A stretch of DNA of 42,620 nucleotides from JBOFSQ01 sp051651625. GTDB taxonomy: Bacteria > Planctomycetota > Planctomycetia > Pirellulales > Thermoguttaceae. The position numbers were made by a program, and so were the translations under genes. The DNA lies in assembly GCA_051651625.1 (NCBI GenBank), contig JBOFSQ010000060.1, positions 1 to 42,620 of the forward strand, given 5' to 3'. Every line of letters starts with the position of its first letter. Position 1 is the stretch's first letter. Below are positions 40,863 through 42,620 of this stretch, in pieces. The notes under the pieces were generated by a model, which worked only from the letters and a program-made list of their open reading frames with translations, was not told where the DNA came from and ran no database searches.

Positions 40863-41248
40863 TGCCTTGCACAGCTAAACATCGGTAATGCAAACGCGAC
40901 AGCGGTTGCCCCAACGGGGCAGCAAGAGCTTAGCCGTGGGTGAGCGAAGCGAACCCACGGTGCGGAGACTACAGAATCCAGAGAGCCCCAACGGGGCGAA
41001 AGAAATGATGCGGCACAGATTCTTGCGCCCCTTTGGGGCTTTGCAGATTTTGGGTGTCGCGTACCGTGGGTTCGCGGAATACCGCTCACCCACGGCTAAG
41101 TTCTTGTCGCCCCTTTGGGGCGTCGGATTCAATGCGAGCCTGTGCAAACGCTTCGATGATGTCTTCTCTTTGGATTCTGCCTCCGCAGGAATGACGAAAT
41201 AAACCGTGAACAATTACTCCCCTTCTTGAGTACGAAAGGAATAATCCA
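40863..41248. repeat. Large inverted repeat (CCCCAACGGGGC family) between genes
   Basis: The left arm (about 40908-40961: CCCCAACGGGGC, then TTAGCCGTGGGTGAGCG and ACCCACGGT) pairs with the right arm (about 41062-41121: ACCGTGGGTTCG, then GCTCACCCACGGCTAA and GCCCCTTTGGGGC). An internal CCCCAACGGGGC / GCCCCTTTGGGGC pair lies around 40985-41040. A GCAGGAATGACG repeat follows at about 41187. It is dispersed-repeat DNA. The apparent frame through it is not a gene. Confidence 0.8.
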
Positions 41249-42163
41249 ATGTCGCATCACAAATCACTTTGGTACATTGTCACCACGAGTTGCCTACTGT
41301 TGAACTTGTGTTGTTGGGTTGGAATGGCTAATGCGGCTGATGAGTCGCGTTTTGCGTTCCAAGACGACACCACTCGCGGTGTTACGCGCATCGTTCTTGA
41401 TGGCAAGACGCTCTTTGAGTACATCTACGATGCAGCGGTCGATGTGCCACACTTTTATCCTTGGCACAGTGTCAGCGGACGCTCTATGACAGTCCAAAAA
41501 ACGGAACCGTACCCACATCACCGCTCTTTTTGGATTGGTGAGATTGACGTGCGACTCGAAGGTCACGACGGAAAGTTTGGAAACTACGATGCCTTATACG
41601 CTCGTCAGCCCGGTGCAGTGGACGCCAACGATCCCTTCAAAAAGGGGAGTCCCGCTTTCAAGTCGCGTACAAGACACGTTGGGTATGAAAACATTCGTCG
41701 TGAGAAGGATTCGCTCGCGTGGGATGAATCGCTTGTCTGGGAGTTGGATGGCGTCCCGATTGCCGATGAGAAGAGACACTATCATCTTTTGGCTCTGGAT
41801 GGTGGCGAATACATTCTTGATTTGTCGGTAAACGTGGTGGCTTCGTATGGAAACTTGAAAGTTCGATGCGATCAGACCCATTATGCGTGGCCATACATCC
41901 GCATGAACGACACGTTCAGTGTTGATGTTGGTAAGGGAAAGATTGTCAATTCGGAGGGTGGCGAGAATCAGGCTGGAACAAACATGAGACCTGCTTCTTG
42001 GGTTGATTACTCTGCACCGACTCCAAGTGGTGATTGGGAAGGAGTGGCGATGTTTCTGCATCCGTCACAAAAACCGCCGCATCTATGGCTCACACGCGAC
42101 TACGGCACATGGGGGCCACGCCGTGACCGAAAAACAACATGCGTGACTAAAAATTGCCATTGA
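41249..42163 (+). CDS. Secreted DUF6807 (PmoA-like) family protein
   Basis: 304 residues; GAAAGGA precedes the ATG. A signal peptide ends near A-N-A-A. The DUF6807 features are H-F-Y-P-W-H-S-V-S-G (about 71), Y-P-H-H-R-S-F-W (about 93-100), and W-V-D-Y-S-A-P, then F-L-H-P-S and L-T-R-D-Y-G near the end. These proteins occur in sugar and polysaccharide catabolic loci of Planctomycetota and Bacteroidota; the reaction is unproven. The C-terminus ends in an unusual basic tail (P-R-R-D-R-K-T-T-C) that runs into promoter cassette C, so it may be slightly truncated. A deleted copy lies at 37640-37850. Confidence 0.8.
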   Translation: MSHHKSLWYIVTTSCLLLNLCCWVGMANAADESRFAFQDDTTRGVTRIVLDGKTLFEYIYDAAVDVPHFYPWHSVSGRSMTVQKTEPYPHHRSFWIGEIDVRLEGHDGKFGNYDALYARQPGAVDANDPFKKGSPAFKSRTRHVGYENIRREKDSLAWDESLVWELDGVPIADEKRHYHLLALDGGEYILDLSVNVVASYGNLKVRCDQTHYAWPYIRMNDTFSVDVGKGKIVNSEGGENQAGTNMRPASWVDYSAPTPSGDWEGVAMFLHPSQKPPHLWLTRDYGTWGPRRDRKTTCVTKNCH

Positions 42164-42188
42164 CAACATCGCAGGACACGGTTACAAT
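42160..42188 (+). promoter_or_regulatory. Promoter cassette copy C (gene at the right edge)
   Basis: TTGACA (42160-42165), 17-nt spacer, TACAAT (42183-42188). It starts inside the stop-codon region of the DUF6807 gene. The distance to the next ATG (42559) is long because repeats fill the leader. Confidence 0.75.
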
Positions 42189-42558
42189 GTCGCCCGTCGT
42201 TGGTAGTCCGTGTGCGGATGTTGGTGTCAGCCGATGTTTTGGTATGAATAACCATTTTTGGTAACCATTCACGGTTTGATTCGCTTGTCCGTCATTCCCG
42301 CAGGCGGAAATCCATCTGGCGGCTATTCGTGGACGCTACGTTTGCTCCGCTTCGGGCACTCGCTTACGCTTCGTGTTCTTATTAACGCAACACATTAAGA
42401 ACTCGCTTACGCTTCGGGCACTCGCTTACGCTTCGTGTTCTTATTAACGCAACACATTAAGAACACGAAGCGTAAGCGAGTGCCCTGAATCATAACACGT
42501 CAACGACAACGCGATCAAATTCCGTGAACGCTTACCATTTTTGAAAAGGAGACAGACG
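42189..42558. repeat. Repeat-rich leader: 62-bp tandem duplication and 28-bp-stem hairpin
   Basis: A GTCATTCCCGC repeat lies at about 42292. The stretch from TTCGGGCACTCGC is duplicated with a 62-bp period (copies from 42351 and from 42413). Arms 42416-42443 and 42458-42485 form a perfect 28-bp hairpin of the AAGCGTAAGCGAGTGCCC repeat. The rest shows no gene. Confidence 0.85.
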
Positions 42559-42620
42559 ATGGACAAAATGCAGATGAATCAGATGTTTGCCGTGGATTCG
42601 GAATCCATGGAGCCAGATTT
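42559..42620 (+). CDS. Start of a further gene (3' end outside window)
   Basis: The ATG at 42559 is preceded by AGGAGA at a good distance (42547-42552). Only 20 codons are visible (M-D-K-M-Q-M-N-Q-M-F...), with no signal peptide seen in them. Too short to assign. Confidence 0.6.
   Translation, partial: MDKMQMNQMFAVDSESMEPD

Noticed and set aside
40888..41202. 104-codon frame between the Tat oxidoreductase and the DUF6807 gene
   Set aside because: It is read entirely through the large inverted repeat; such frames arise from repeat DNA.

Overview
The window looks like a chromosome segment from a flagellated Planctomycetota bacterium, probably Pirellulales-like. This is inferred from family content, not from a marker gene. 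The signs are a very long protein of repeated secretin-N-like modules, a divergent flagellar gene set, GspG-like and VanZ-like membrane proteins, and Tat-exported Gfo/Idh/MocA oxidoreductases. Glycoside and DUF6807-type catabolic genes and abundant palindromic intergenic repeats fit the same picture. No rRNA, tRNA or CRISPR was seen.

Layout. Bases 1-4055 hold the 3' part of the giant repeat protein. Bases 4060-9721 (minus strand) hold a basal-body cluster transcribed flgC, fliE, fliF, an unnamed gene, fliG, fliH. clpB (10078-12759, plus) interrupts the flagellar genes, and flhB (12823-13923, minus) follows. Bases 14249-18887 (minus) are an accessory block: VanZ-like and GspG-like membrane proteins, a PD-(D/E)XK Rpn/transposase-family nuclease, a broken SWIM zinc-finger gene, two hypotheticals and an ankyrin protein. 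Next come an MFS sugar porter, a Bro-N/Fic protein and a UroD-like methyltransferase (minus). A plus-strand run of metabolic genes follows: an atypical ketoacyl synthase, apt, glyA, a BON-like secreted protein, a lipoprotein, tmk and a YhcG/DUF1016 nuclease. Bases 30202-34636 are a second flagellar (motor) operon: a membrane coiled-coil protein, a small membrane protein, motB, fliL, fliN and a nucleoside hydrolase. Bases 34777-42620 hold an AAA ATPase, a Gfo/Idh/MocA oxidoreductase and a catabolic region (GH29 fucosidase, Tat oxidoreductase, DUF6807 protein, start of a further gene) that carries three copies of one promoter cassette.

The most interesting points are these. (1) The 260-residue protein between fliF and fliG ends in a near copy of the FliF C-terminal FliG-binding tail, so it may be a second FliG docking protein. 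(2) Perfect DNA palindromes lie in frame inside two conflict-type genes (YhcG/DUF1016 and Bro-N/Fic). (3) A roughly 45-bp consensus sigma-70 promoter is repeated three times in the catabolic region, and a segmental duplication there left an internally deleted DUF6807 remnant. (4) Dispersed repeats supply stop codons or C-terminal residues to real genes (fliG, the AAA ATPase, the UroD-like gene). (5) The ketoacyl synthase has its active-site Cys but Asp in place of both catalytic His.

flgB, fliI, fliJ and motA are not in the window although their usual neighbours are, so the flagellar genes of this organism appear dispersed.
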